Part shown: one piece after another, positions 1-5,189 of the stretch
How positions within the stretch are numbered: position 1 is the first letter of the stretch
How the letters are laid out: each line of letters starts with the position of its first letter
Source: Candidatus Margulisiibacteriota bacterium
GTDB taxonomy: Bacteria > Margulisbacteria > WOR-1 > O2-12-FULL-45-9
Assembly (NCBI GenBank): GCA_018817195.1
Contig: JAHIUL010000139.1
Span: 1-5,606, forward strand
Reading direction: 5' to 3'
DNA: 5,606 nucleotides
Translations under genes and position numbers: made by a program
Notes under the pieces: model-generated
Databases searched by the model: none
The model's input: only the letters and a program-made list of their open reading frames with translations
What the model was told of the DNA's origin: nothing

Positions 1-660
1 ATGGGATTTAAAATCCTGCAGGGCTACGGTATGACGGAATCAGCGCCAATTTTAACCTGCAACACCCTGAAACATAATAAGATAGGTTCAGTTGGCAGGG
101 CGATTCCAGAGGTAAAAATTAAGATTGCCGGAACCGACCCTGTAGGGGAAATTTTGGCTTTTGGCCCAAATATAATGAAGGGTTATTACAAACAAAAGGA
201 ATTATCTTCGAGAATTCTTATAAACGGCTGGCTGTATACCGGCGATGTCGGCTATCTTGATGAGGAGGGGTATCTTTTTATTACCGGCCGGACTAAGGAT
301 GTAATCGTGACGGCTTCTGGTGTTAATGTTTACCCTGATGAAATTGAATTTGCTTTAAACAAGCTTGAAGCCGTAAAGGAATCTTGTGTATTTGGTGATA
401 AGGTAAAAGAGGGCATAAGGCGGGGCACAGAAGAAGTTATTGCTTTGATCGTGCCGGATACGGAATATTTCGAGAAGATTGGCAGGACAGGTGATGAATC
501 AATTAGAAATGAGATTGATAAGGAAGTTAAAGAATTAAATAAACGCATGGCTGATTTTAAGCGTATAGCAGGATTTATTGTGCGCAAAGAAGAGTTGCCA
601 AAAACAAGGTTAAAAAAAATTAAGCGGTTTGAGCTGAAGAAGGAGCTGGGAGTTAAATGA
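1..660 (+). CDS. Acyl-adenylating enzyme (long-chain acyl-CoA / acyl-ACP synthetase), C-terminal part
   Basis: This is the C-terminal 219 residues of an ANL-superfamily (AMP-binding) enzyme, which activates a carboxylic acid with ATP to an acyl-adenylate and passes it to a thiol. Visible motifs are GYGMTES (residues 8-14, adenine/ATP binding), YTGD (79-82, with the ribose-binding Asp82), GRTKD (96-100, hinge before the mobile C-terminal lid) and PKTRLKKIKR (200-209). In the last motif Lys206 aligns with the catalytic lysine of the usual PKTxxGKIxR, and the preceding Gly is replaced by Lys205. Full-length members are roughly 500-600 residues, so the N-terminal half lies left of the window and the Met at base 1 is internal. 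The next gene is an acyl carrier protein starting at or just after this stop codon, so the thiol acceptor may be ACP rather than CoA. The family is clear; the substrate is not. Confidence 0.9.
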   Translation: MGFKILQGYGMTESAPILTCNTLKHNKIGSVGRAIPEVKIKIAGTDPVGEILAFGPNIMKGYYKQKELSSRILINGWLYTGDVGYLDEEGYLFITGRTKDVIVTASGVNVYPDEIEFALNKLEAVKESCVFGDKVKEGIRRGTEEVIALIVPDTEYFEKIGRTGDESIRNEIDKEVKELNKRMADFKRIAGFIVRKEELPKTRLKKIKRFELKKELGVK

Positions 661-716
661 CAAATGCTTCGCACCGAAGTGCTTCAGCACGAGGTGACAA
701 ATTAAAAATGTCAAAT
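658..716 (+). repeat. Hairpin-rich element bounded by TGACAAAT repeats
   Basis: TGACAAAT occurs at 658-665 and 695-702, with a one-mismatch copy (TGTCAAAT) at 709-716. Between the first two copies, overlapping small hairpins can form: CTTCG/CGAAG (667-679), GCAC/GTGC with a CGAA loop (671-682), and GTGCT/AGCAC (679-690). The composition is more GC-rich than the flanks. If translated, the segment gives a low-complexity Ser/Ala/Arg-rich peptide unlike an ACP N-terminus. The arrangement resembles a small dispersed palindromic element inserted at a gene junction with target duplication. This is inferred from one copy only. Confidence 0.5.
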
Positions 717-974
717 GAAGGAACACTATCTAAAGAGATTAAGACCTTAGTTTCGAAGGTAATAAAAATTCCAGAAGAGAAAATTGATCAATCAGCTAAT
801 CTTTTTTCTGATTTGGGGGTAGATTCTCTCTTGGGTGTTGAAATCTTTGCCGCTTTAGATAAAAAGTACGGGATTGATGTTCCTGAGGACAGGCTAAAGG
901 ACGTAAATACGTTGGCTGATATTATTAAATTGGTTGAAGACCAGTTAGTCGAGAAACAGCAAAAGCAAAATTGA
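708..974 (+). CDS. Acyl carrier protein
   Basis: This is an 88-residue acyl carrier protein. The four-helix fold is suggested by pattern, and the phosphopantetheine attachment site is in LGVDSLLGVEIF, with Ser40 as the modified residue when counting from base 708. The helix III region follows (DVPEDRLKDVNTLADII), and the tail is Gln/Lys-rich. The frame stays open up to an ATG at 657 that overlaps the previous stop as ATGA. I prefer 708 because the extra 17 residues are encoded by a hairpin-rich repeat-like element, because ACPs normally begin close to helix I, and because GAGGTG (691-696) lies upstream at a workable distance. The 657 start, with AAGGAG at 640-645, cannot be excluded. The neighbour is an acyl-activating enzyme, which suggests this ACP is charged by it, whereas a fatty-acid-synthase ACP would usually sit near fab genes. 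The convergent hisG begins only 4 bp beyond the stop. Confidence 0.9.
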   Translation: MSNEGTLSKEIKTLVSKVIKIPEEKIDQSANLFSDLGVDSLLGVEIFAALDKKYGIDVPEDRLKDVNTLADIIKLVEDQLVEKQQKQN

Positions 975-987
975 TTGCTTAATCAAT
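970..987. terminator. Weak inverted repeat spanning both convergent stop codons
   Basis: A 7-bp perfect stem (ATTGATT / AATCAAT) with a GCTT loop covers the stop codons of the ACP gene (972-974) and of hisG (979-981). Its position between convergent genes fits a bidirectional transcription end. The stem is AT-rich, however, and no clear U-tract follows on either strand, so termination is only a possibility. Confidence 0.25.
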
Positions 988-1854
988 AACCTTATTCAAT
1001 GGATACTCAATAATCCCTTTTGCTCCGGTGCTTTTAAGTTTTGGAATTAAGGTCCTAACTATTCTTTCGTCAACCACAGTATCAACATCTACCCAGGCAG
1101 AGTTTGACAGTTCGGAAATAGTTGGTGTTTGCAGGGCGGGAAGGATTTTTAATATATTGCGAAGCCGAGATTTAATGACGTTCATTTTTAGGCCAACTTT
1201 AGTTTCTGCTATCAACGCGCCTTTTAATAACAGGATAATATTATTTAACTTGTCATTTTTCCAGGGATCTTTTTGGCAAGTTTGATTGGCAATGACCACG
1301 GTGTTTGATTCCAAAACAGTATCAATGATTTTTAATTTATTAGCGCGTAGGGATGAGCCGGTCTCTGTCAGCTCAACAATCGCGTCAGCCAATTCCGGAG
1401 GCTTGGCTTCAGTTGCGCCCCAGGAAAATTCTACTTTGGCTTTAACTTTATTAGCTTTCAAATATTTTTCAGTGACCTTAACTAATTCAGTCGCAATTCT
1501 TTTGCCTTTAAGAGCTTTAACAGATTTAATGCTGGAGTTTTCAGGAACAGCTAATACCCAGCGGACTTTGCGCAGGCCCTGTTTGGCGTAAACCAAGTCA
1601 GCTACTTTTTTTACTTTGGCGCCGGATTCCATGACCCAATCGGTCCCAGTTAGACCACAATCCAATACTTCACTTTCAACATAGCGGGCCATTTCCTGAG
1701 CGCGGATAAGCATGATTTCCAGATCTGGATCATCAACAGCAGGGTAGTATGACCTGGAATTTGCTTTGATTGCCCAACCAGCTTTTTTGAATAATTCAAA
1801 AGTTGATTCCTGTAAACTGCCTTTGGGAAGTCCAATTTTTAGCTTTTTAGACAT
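979..1854 (-). CDS. hisG: ATP phosphoribosyltransferase, long form
   Basis: HisG catalyses the first step of histidine biosynthesis, condensing ATP with PRPP to give phosphoribosyl-ATP in the cytosol. At 291 residues it is the long form, with its own regulatory domain and therefore no need for HisZ. The N-terminus [13 protein letters not shown] (6-18) is typical. The PRPP-binding loop is at about 157-172 ([12 protein letters not shown] at 161-172). The C-terminal ACT-like regulatory domain covers roughly 215-291 and ends in the family signature [14 protein letters not shown], which is where histidine feedback normally acts. The start is well fixed: AGGAGG (1862-1867) sits 7 nt before the ATG. 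No other his gene is in the window, so hisG is either isolated or at the end of a small mixed operon after the DJ-1-like gene (73 nt upstream). A candidate promoter in that gap suggests separate expression. Confidence 0.96.
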   Translation of the reverse strand: MSKKLKIGLPKGSLQESTFELFKKAGWAIKANSRSYYPAVDDPDLEIMLIRAQEMARYVESEVLDCGLTGTDWVMESGAKVKKVADLVYAKQGLRKVRWVLAVPENSSIKSVKALKGKRIATELVKVTEKYLKANKVKAKVEFSWGATEAKPPELADAIVELTETGSSLRANKLKIIDTVLESNTVVIANQTCQKDPWKNDKLNNIILLLKGALIAETKVGLKMNVIKSRLRNILKILPALQTPTISELSNSAWVDVDTVVDERIVRTLIPKLKSTGAKGIIEYPLNKVID

Positions 1855-1861
1855 AATTTTG

Positions 1862-1867
1862 CCTCCT
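1862..1867 (-). promoter_or_regulatory. Ribosome binding site of hisG
   Basis: A perfect AGGAGG on the minus strand lies 7 nt before the hisG ATG. It is the strongest Shine-Dalgarno in the window. It shows that the organism uses SD-led initiation even though panD and the small membrane-protein gene appear to lack it. Confidence 0.85.
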
Positions 1868-1894
1868 GCATAAAACCCATCAAAATTCGAAAAT

Positions 1895-1923
1895 ATTATA
1901 ACATATTAAGGAGAGAATGCCAG
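1895..1923 (-). promoter_or_regulatory. Candidate sigma-70-type promoter of hisG
   Basis: On the minus strand, TATAAT (1900-1895) is preceded by TGT, forming an extended -10 (TGTTATAAT). CTGGCA (1923-1918) is placed 17 bp upstream and matches TTGACA at four of six positions. Transcription would start near 1888, giving a leader of about 34 nt that includes the AGGAGG site. It lies in the gap after the DJ-1-like gene, so hisG need not depend on the panD promoter. Confidence 0.6.
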
Positions 1924-1927
1924 TTGA

Positions 1928-2590
1928 TTAAATTTTCTCTAAGGCCTCAACAATTGCCTGGCCAAATACTTGGGAGGCATTTGGGCCTTGGCCAGTAATT
2001 ATTTTACCTGCTTTTTCAACCGGTTTGCCTGTATACTCCGCAGCTGAGTTTTTGAAGTCCTTAAGGCAATAACTTGAACCAGTAACTTTTTTTTCATCTA
2101 TGATATGCGCTTTGGCCAGGATAGAAGGGGCGATGCAGATAGCTCCGATTATTTTGCCTGTCTGATTGGCTTCCCTGGCGATAACCGGTGCCTGGGGATC
2201 TTTTAAAAAATTAACTGTACCTGTGCCCCCAACAAAAACAACTGCATTATAATCAGCGACTTTTGCGTCCTTAAGCAAAACTTCTGGCGTGACAATTAAA
2301 CCATACATACCTTTGGCAGGTTTTGTTGTTGAGGAGGCAATTGTAACTGTGGCTCCCTTAGCTTCAAGCATTTCTTTAGGAACGGAAAGTTCTTTGTCAT
2401 GAAAGTCCTGGGGCGGAATAACCATCAAGACTTTCTTTTTTGTCAGGGTTTGAGGTTCTTTAGCTGGAACAAGTTCCATCTTTATGACTTCGAGTTTATA
2501 TTTTGACTGTTTTGGCGCTGGTTCGCCTGAGGCAAATAATGTTGAACTCAATACTATTGTTAGAGTTAAAGCGTAAATGATTAATCTCAT
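1928..2590 (-). CDS. Exported DJ-1/PfpI-family protein
   Basis: This is a 220-residue class I glutamine-amidotransferase-like (DJ-1/PfpI) protein. Residues 1-20 form a Sec-type signal peptide (MRL, then a hydrophobic stretch ending LFA), with probable cleavage after Ala20. There is no lipobox cysteine. After a linker of about 30 residues the Rossmann-like core begins at KKKVLMVIPP (51-60). Glu67 in FHDKELSVP matches the conserved acidic residue that contacts the nucleophile. VFVGGTGT (118-125) is the usual glycine turn, GAICIAPS (149-156) is the nucleophile elbow with Cys152, and GQGPNAS (200-206) is the typical C-terminal motif. The residue after the cysteine is Ile, so the Cys-His pair of PfpI-type proteases is missing; DJ-1-like chaperone, deglycase or hydratase activities remain open. 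The start codon overlaps the panD stop (ATGA, 2587-2590), with AAAGGA about 10 nt upstream, indicating coupled translation. Family assignment is firm; function is unknown. Confidence 0.88.
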   Translation of the reverse strand: MRLIIYALTLTIVLSSTLFASGEPAPKQSKYKLEVIKMELVPAKEPQTLTKKKVLMVIPPQDFHDKELSVPKEMLEAKGATVTIASSTTKPAKGMYGLIVTPEVLLKDAKVADYNAVVFVGGTGTVNFLKDPQAPVIAREANQTGKIIGAICIAPSILAKAHIIDEKKVTGSSYCLKDFKNSAAEYTGKPVEKAGKIITGQGPNASQVFGQAIVEALEKI

Positions 2591-2928
2591 TTTATCTGGT
2601 TCCTTTCATTAACATGAACAATCTTGGCTTTAGCTTCGCCTGCTTTTTCCTGTTCAACCAGGCCGTAAGCCAGGATAATTACATTATCGCCCTTTTTCCC
2701 AAGTTTTGAAGCCGGGCCTTTTAAGGAAATCTCGCCTTCTTTGCCTTCAATTACATAAGTTATAAAACGATGAGAATTGTTAAAATTTAAAACGTGCACT
2801 TTTTCACCCTGCATAAGGCCGGCTGCCTGCATGAGCTTTTTATCAATGCCGATACTGCCTTCATAATAAGGTTGGATGTCAGAAATCGTGGCCATATTGA
2901 TTTTTGATTTGAGGACTGAAATAAGCAT
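2587..2928 (-). CDS. panD: Aspartate 1-decarboxylase proenzyme
   Basis: PanD converts L-aspartate to beta-alanine for pantothenate and CoA synthesis. The 113-residue proenzyme self-cleaves at Gly24-Ser25, seen here in YYEGS (21-25), to create the pyruvoyl cofactor from Ser25. Lys9, Arg54 and Tyr58 (HRFITY, 53-58) fall exactly where the E. coli enzyme has its substrate-binding and catalytic residues. The loop usually written LNGAA reads LKGPA (69-73) here, so Lys70 takes the place of the family's common Asn72. The length is slightly short because of a small deletion before this loop and a short tail. The start at 2928 is the only one that keeps Lys9; the next Met (residue 12) would remove it. 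It has no Shine-Dalgarno, and a strong promoter sits immediately upstream. The gene is coupled by ATGA overlap to the downstream DJ-1-like gene. Confidence 0.95.
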   Translation of the reverse strand: MLISVLKSKINMATISDIQPYYEGSIGIDKKLMQAAGLMQGEKVHVLNFNNSHRFITYVIEGKEGEISLKGPASKLGKKGDNVIILAYGLVEQEKAGEAKAKIVHVNERNQIK

Positions 2929-2937
2929 TACATTTAT

Positions 2938-2966
2938 ATTATAGCCAAAAAATTGATCGATTTCAA
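2938..2966 (-). promoter_or_regulatory. Strong promoter of panD, predicted leaderless transcript
   Basis: On the minus strand TTGAAA (2966-2961) and TATAAT (2943-2938) are separated by exactly 17 bp, a near-consensus housekeeping promoter. Counting about seven bases from the -10 places the transcription start near 2931, only some three nt before the panD ATG (2928). There is no room for a ribosome binding site. It should drive panD and the coupled DJ-1-like gene. Confidence 0.75.
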
Positions 2967-2975
2967 TGTCTCAAA

Positions 2976-2996
2976 GCCTTATCAGGCGCGCCTTAT
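2976..2996. repeat. GCCTTAT direct repeat with AGGCGCGCCT palindrome in the divergent intergenic region
   Basis: GCCTTAT occurs at 2976-2982 and 2990-2996, 14 bp apart, flanking the perfect 10-bp palindrome AGGCGCGCCT (2984-2993). GCCT/AGGC (2976-2987) can also pair as a short hairpin. The block is clearly more GC-rich than its AT-rich surroundings and lies where the -35 region of the rightward promoter should be, between two divergent promoters. It may be an operator, but no regulator is known. Confidence 0.35.
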
Positions 2997-3004
2997 GTTA
3001 TAAT
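2996..3004 (+). promoter_or_regulatory. Extended -10 promoter of the small-protein / rseC genes
   Basis: TGTTATAAT forms an extended -10, with TG at 2996-2997 and TATAAT at 2999-3004. No good -35 is seen 16-18 bp upstream, where a palindrome and direct repeat sit instead. The expected start near 3011 is about five nt before the ATG at 3016, so this transcript would also be almost leaderless. It may be read divergently from the panD promoter. Confidence 0.6.
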
Positions 3005-3015
3005 TAACAGCAGGA

Positions 3016-3396
3016 ATGAAAGTTTTTATTTTCTTATTAACATTATTATTGTTTATTTCTCCTCTTATGGCAGATGAGCAGCAGGGTTTTTTTACTCCAG
3101 GGACGACAGCGGAAGTTGAAACAAGGCCGTCAATGACGGCAGAGATCGCTTCTATTGTTTTGCCGGCTACGCCTGAGGTTAGGAAATTAGATTACTGGCA
3201 GGAATTTGATTTAACTTTTTGGCAGAGCCTGCCGTTTGCTTTTCTTTGGGGCCATATTTTTGAGCGGCAGATTAAACCGAGCACCGCAGCTAACTGGAAT
3301 GCGATTGGTGTTTTTGCAGTTTCAATTTCTGCCTGGAACGCCTTTATGCAGGCCAGAAGGGTCATGGATTATGAAAGAGAACGGCAAACTAACTAA
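3016..3396 (+). CDS. Small exported or membrane protein of unknown function
   Basis: I do not recognise this 126-residue protein. Residues 1-19 look like a Sec signal peptide (MKVF, a Leu/Ile/Phe-rich core, then PLMA), with probable cleavage before Asp20. A polar, Thr/Glu-rich stretch follows to about residue 55. The C-terminal half is aromatic-rich: DYWQEFDLTFWQSLPFAFLW (59-78), then a second hydrophobic segment at about 94-111 that could cross the membrane, and a charged tail (ARRVMDYERERQ). A membrane-anchored envelope protein is likely. The ATG at 3016 is chosen because it gives an intact signal peptide; AGGA touches the start codon and is too close to act as a normal ribosome site. The end overlaps the rseC-like gene by 26 nt, so the two are probably translated together and the protein may serve the Rnf complex. 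That role is inferred from position only. Confidence 0.75.
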   Translation: MKVFIFLLTLLLFISPLMADEQQGFFTPGTTAEVETRPSMTAEIASIVLPATPEVRKLDYWQEFDLTFWQSLPFAFLWGHIFERQIKPSTAANWNAIGVFAVSISAWNAFMQARRVMDYERERQTN

Positions 3397-3799
3397 AATT
3401 ATTTCTCCTCATGAGGTTGAAATAACCTTTCCAAAAAATTCCGCCTGCAAAAAATGCGGGGCCTGCCGGTTAGCCGGTGATGGCAAAGTTTCAATTATAG
3501 CTGCCAATAAGGTTGGAGCAAAACTTGGTGATAAGGTAGAGGTCGAAATTGCAACCAAAGGATTAGTCTTTGGATCATTACTTGTTTTTGTTCTGCCGAT
3601 TGTTTTTTTGATGGCAGGTTATTTTCTGGGATTTTACGCTATGCTTGCATTGGGTAATGCTCCTGCGGCGGAAAAAGTTGGAATTTTAACGGCTTTTGTC
3701 TTGTTTGGCTTCAGCTTTTTGTTGATCAAATTATTTGATAATAATTTACAGAAGAGTAAGCTGTTTCAGGCTGAAATACGCGCCATCTTTTCCAACTAA
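3371..3799 (+). CDS. RseC/MucC-like membrane protein linked to Rnf
   Basis: This 142-residue protein has the layout of the RseC/MucC family. A small N-terminal domain carries a cysteine cluster, CKKCGAC (Cys26, Cys29, Cys32). A beta-rich part with KLGDKVEVEI (51-60) corresponds to the family's GDxVxv motif. Two transmembrane segments follow, at about 66-88 and 103-122, and then a polar tail. In E. coli RseC acts with the Rsx (Rnf-like) complex in reducing SoxR and is also encoded in the rpoE-rse operon. Here it sits directly before rnfC, supporting a redox or assembly role with Rnf. The frame is open further upstream, but I place the start at 3371: the upstream part reads through the preceding gene out of frame, the family begins here, and AGAAGGG (3355-3361) lies 9 nt before this ATG. 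The three cysteines could bind a metal or an Fe-S cluster. Confidence 0.85.
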   Translation: MKENGKLTKIISPHEVEITFPKNSACKKCGACRLAGDGKVSIIAANKVGAKLGDKVEVEIATKGLVFGSLLVFVLPIVFLMAGYFLGFYAMLALGNAPAAEKVGILTAFVLFGFSFLLIKLFDNNLQKSKLFQAEIRAIFSN

Positions 3800-3807
3800 C
3801 AAGATTA

Positions 3808-3816
3808 TGTTATAAT
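3808..3816 (+). promoter_or_regulatory. Extended -10 promoter candidate upstream of rnfC
   Basis: TGTTATAAT, with TATAAT at 3811-3816, lies in the 34-bp gap between the rseC-like gene and rnfC. It repeats the element found before the small-protein gene over the shared string TTATGTTATAATTA. A -35 box is not evident. The start would be near 3823, leaving a U-rich leader of about 11 nt with no Shine-Dalgarno before the rnfC ATG at 3834. Confidence 0.55.
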
Positions 3817-3833
3817 TACTCGGTTTTGTTTTT

Positions 3834-5189
3834 ATGAAAACATTTGCTCAAGGCATCCATCCGCAATATCACAAGCAAAAAAGCGAGCAGGGGACAATTT
3901 TGGAAGTTCCGGCTCCGGCCCAGGTTATTATTCCCCTTCACCAGCACACAGGAGCAACCTGCGAACCATTGGTCAAAGTCGGCGATGACGTGGTTGAAGG
4001 TCAAAAAATAGGCGACAGCTCAAAATTTATTTCAGCGCCTGTCCACGCGTCTATGGCAGGTAAGGTAAAGAAGATTGAAAAATTGCCGCATCCCTGCGGA
4101 GTTAATATCCTTTCAATTGTGATTGAAAATGAGTCAGCTGCCTCAGAAGATGTGCCCATTGCCGGACATCACCTGCCTACAGCCAATCACCATCATGTAC
4201 CCGGAACGGTTGAACTGCTAAACAACACTTCAATTGATGAAATCAGGAAAACTGTTAGGGAAGCCGGCATTGTTGGCCTGGGCGGAGCTGCCTTTCCCAC
4301 ACATGTAAAGCTTACTCCTCCCCAGGATAAAAAAATCGACACGCTTATTATTAACGGCTGTGAATGTGAACCGTATATTACGGCTGATCATAGAATAATG
4401 CTCGAGCGGCCGGAAGATATTTTGTTTGGGGCCAGACTGATGGCCAAGGCGGTTGGTGCCAAAAGAATTATTGTTGGCATTGAAGGCAACAAAGAAGATG
4501 CGATTGAGCGGCTCAATTCCGAAATAAATGTTTTGGGCTTAAAAGATATTGATATTGATGTGCTCGAAACTAAGTATCCCCAGGGTGGGGAAAAAATGCT
4601 GATCAAAGCGATCCTTAATCGTGAAGTTCCCAGCAATGGCTTGCCGCTTGATGTCGGCGTAGTTGTCGCCAATGTCGGCACTGCTGTGGCTGTGAGCGAA
4701 GCAATTAAAATAAAACGGCCGTTAACCAGGCGCGTTCTTACTTTGACTGGCTCCGGCATTAAAGAGCCAAAAAATTTACTGGTGCGCATTGGCACCAGCT
4801 TTAAGCATGTGATTGAAAGCGCTGGTAGCATGACAGAAGATGCTGCCAAGATTGTGATGGGTGGGCCAATGATGGGGGTTGCCCAGTATTCATTGGAGGT
4901 CCCGGTGATTAAGGCAACCAGCTGTATTTTAGTCCTGAACCAGGCAGATGCAGTAGAAGCAAAATCTTACCCTTGTGTAAAATGCGCCCGTTGTGTTGAT
5001 CATTGCCCCATGTCCTTGATGCCGACCCGTTTGGCTGCTTACGCTGAGTACGGCAATTACAGCGAGTTTGACGATTGGGGCGGCATGGATTGCATTGAAT
5101 GCGGCTGCTGCAGCTTTATTTGTCCAGCCAATATTCCATTAGTTCAATGGATTAAATACGGTAAATTGAAATTGAGGCAGCTTAAATGA
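3834..5189 (+). CDS. rnfC: Ion-translocating ferredoxin:NAD+ oxidoreductase subunit C
   Basis: RnfC is the peripheral, cytoplasmic-face subunit of Rnf that exchanges electrons with NAD(H). The N-terminal domain starts with GIHPQYHK (7-14) and VIIPLHQHTGA (31-41), followed by a barrel-sandwich-like part with KVGDDVVEGQKIG (48-60). The nucleotide/FMN-binding domain, related to the complex I 51-kDa subunit, has GLGGAAFPTHVKL (148-160), NGCECEPYITADHR (174-187) and GGPMMG (343-348). Two [4Fe-4S] motifs follow: Cys381, 384, 387, 391 (CVKCARCVDHCP) and Cys420, 423, 426, 430 (CIECGCCSFICP, with an extra Cys425). The 451-residue length matches the short form without the Ala-rich tail of some gammaproteobacterial versions. 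A His-rich stretch (112-121) precedes the nucleotide-binding domain. The start fits the family N-terminus but has no Shine-Dalgarno. The stop overlaps the rnfD start by ATGA. Confidence 0.96.
   Translation: MKTFAQGIHPQYHKQKSEQGTILEVPAPAQVIIPLHQHTGATCEPLVKVGDDVVEGQKIGDSSKFISAPVHASMAGKVKKIEKLPHPCGVNILSIVIENESAASEDVPIAGHHLPTANHHHVPGTVELLNNTSIDEIRKTVREAGIVGLGGAAFPTHVKLTPPQDKKIDTLIINGCECEPYITADHRIMLERPEDILFGARLMAKAVGAKRIIVGIEGNKEDAIERLNSEINVLGLKDIDIDVLETKYPQGGEKMLIKAILNREVPSNGLPLDVGVVVANVGTAVAVSEAIKIKRPLTRRVLTLTGSGIKEPKNLLVRIGTSFKHVIESAGSMTEDAAKIVMGGPMMGVAQYSLEVPVIKATSCILVLNQADAVEAKSYPCVKCARCVDHCPMSLMPTRLAAYAEYGNYSEFDDWGGMDCIECGCCSFICPANIPLVQWIKYGKLKLRQLK

Noticed and set aside
1..3. ATG at base 1 as the true start of the acyl-activating enzyme
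   Set aside because: The reading begins just before the GYGMTES motif, which lies in the middle of full-length enzymes, so the gene is cut by the window edge.
330..674. Open reading frame on the minus strand opposite the acyl-activating enzyme
   Set aside because: It is antisense to a clearly conserved domain, has low-complexity Ser/Leu/Phe composition, and shows no family motif; it is a shadow frame.
1028..1591. Two consecutive plus-strand open frames opposite hisG
   Set aside because: Both lie fully inside hisG, which has all its family motifs and a strong ribosome site; no recognisable domain is seen in the shadows.
1855..1927. Possible attenuator, T-box or riboswitch ahead of hisG, or a terminator after the DJ-1-like gene
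   Set aside because: The predicted leader is only about 34 nt, with no stable hairpin followed by a U-run. A 6-bp AGAGAA/TTCTCT pairing with a 17-nt loop near 1910-1940 is too weak to call.
3236..3370. Upstream in-frame extension of the rseC-like gene starting at 3236
   Set aside because: The extra 45 residues are an out-of-frame reading of the preceding gene and match nothing in the RseC family; the ATG at 3371 has a suitable ribosome site.
4388..4849. 153-codon minus-strand frame inside rnfC
   Set aside because: It is antisense to conserved RnfC sequence, Ser/Thr/Leu-rich, and without recognisable features.
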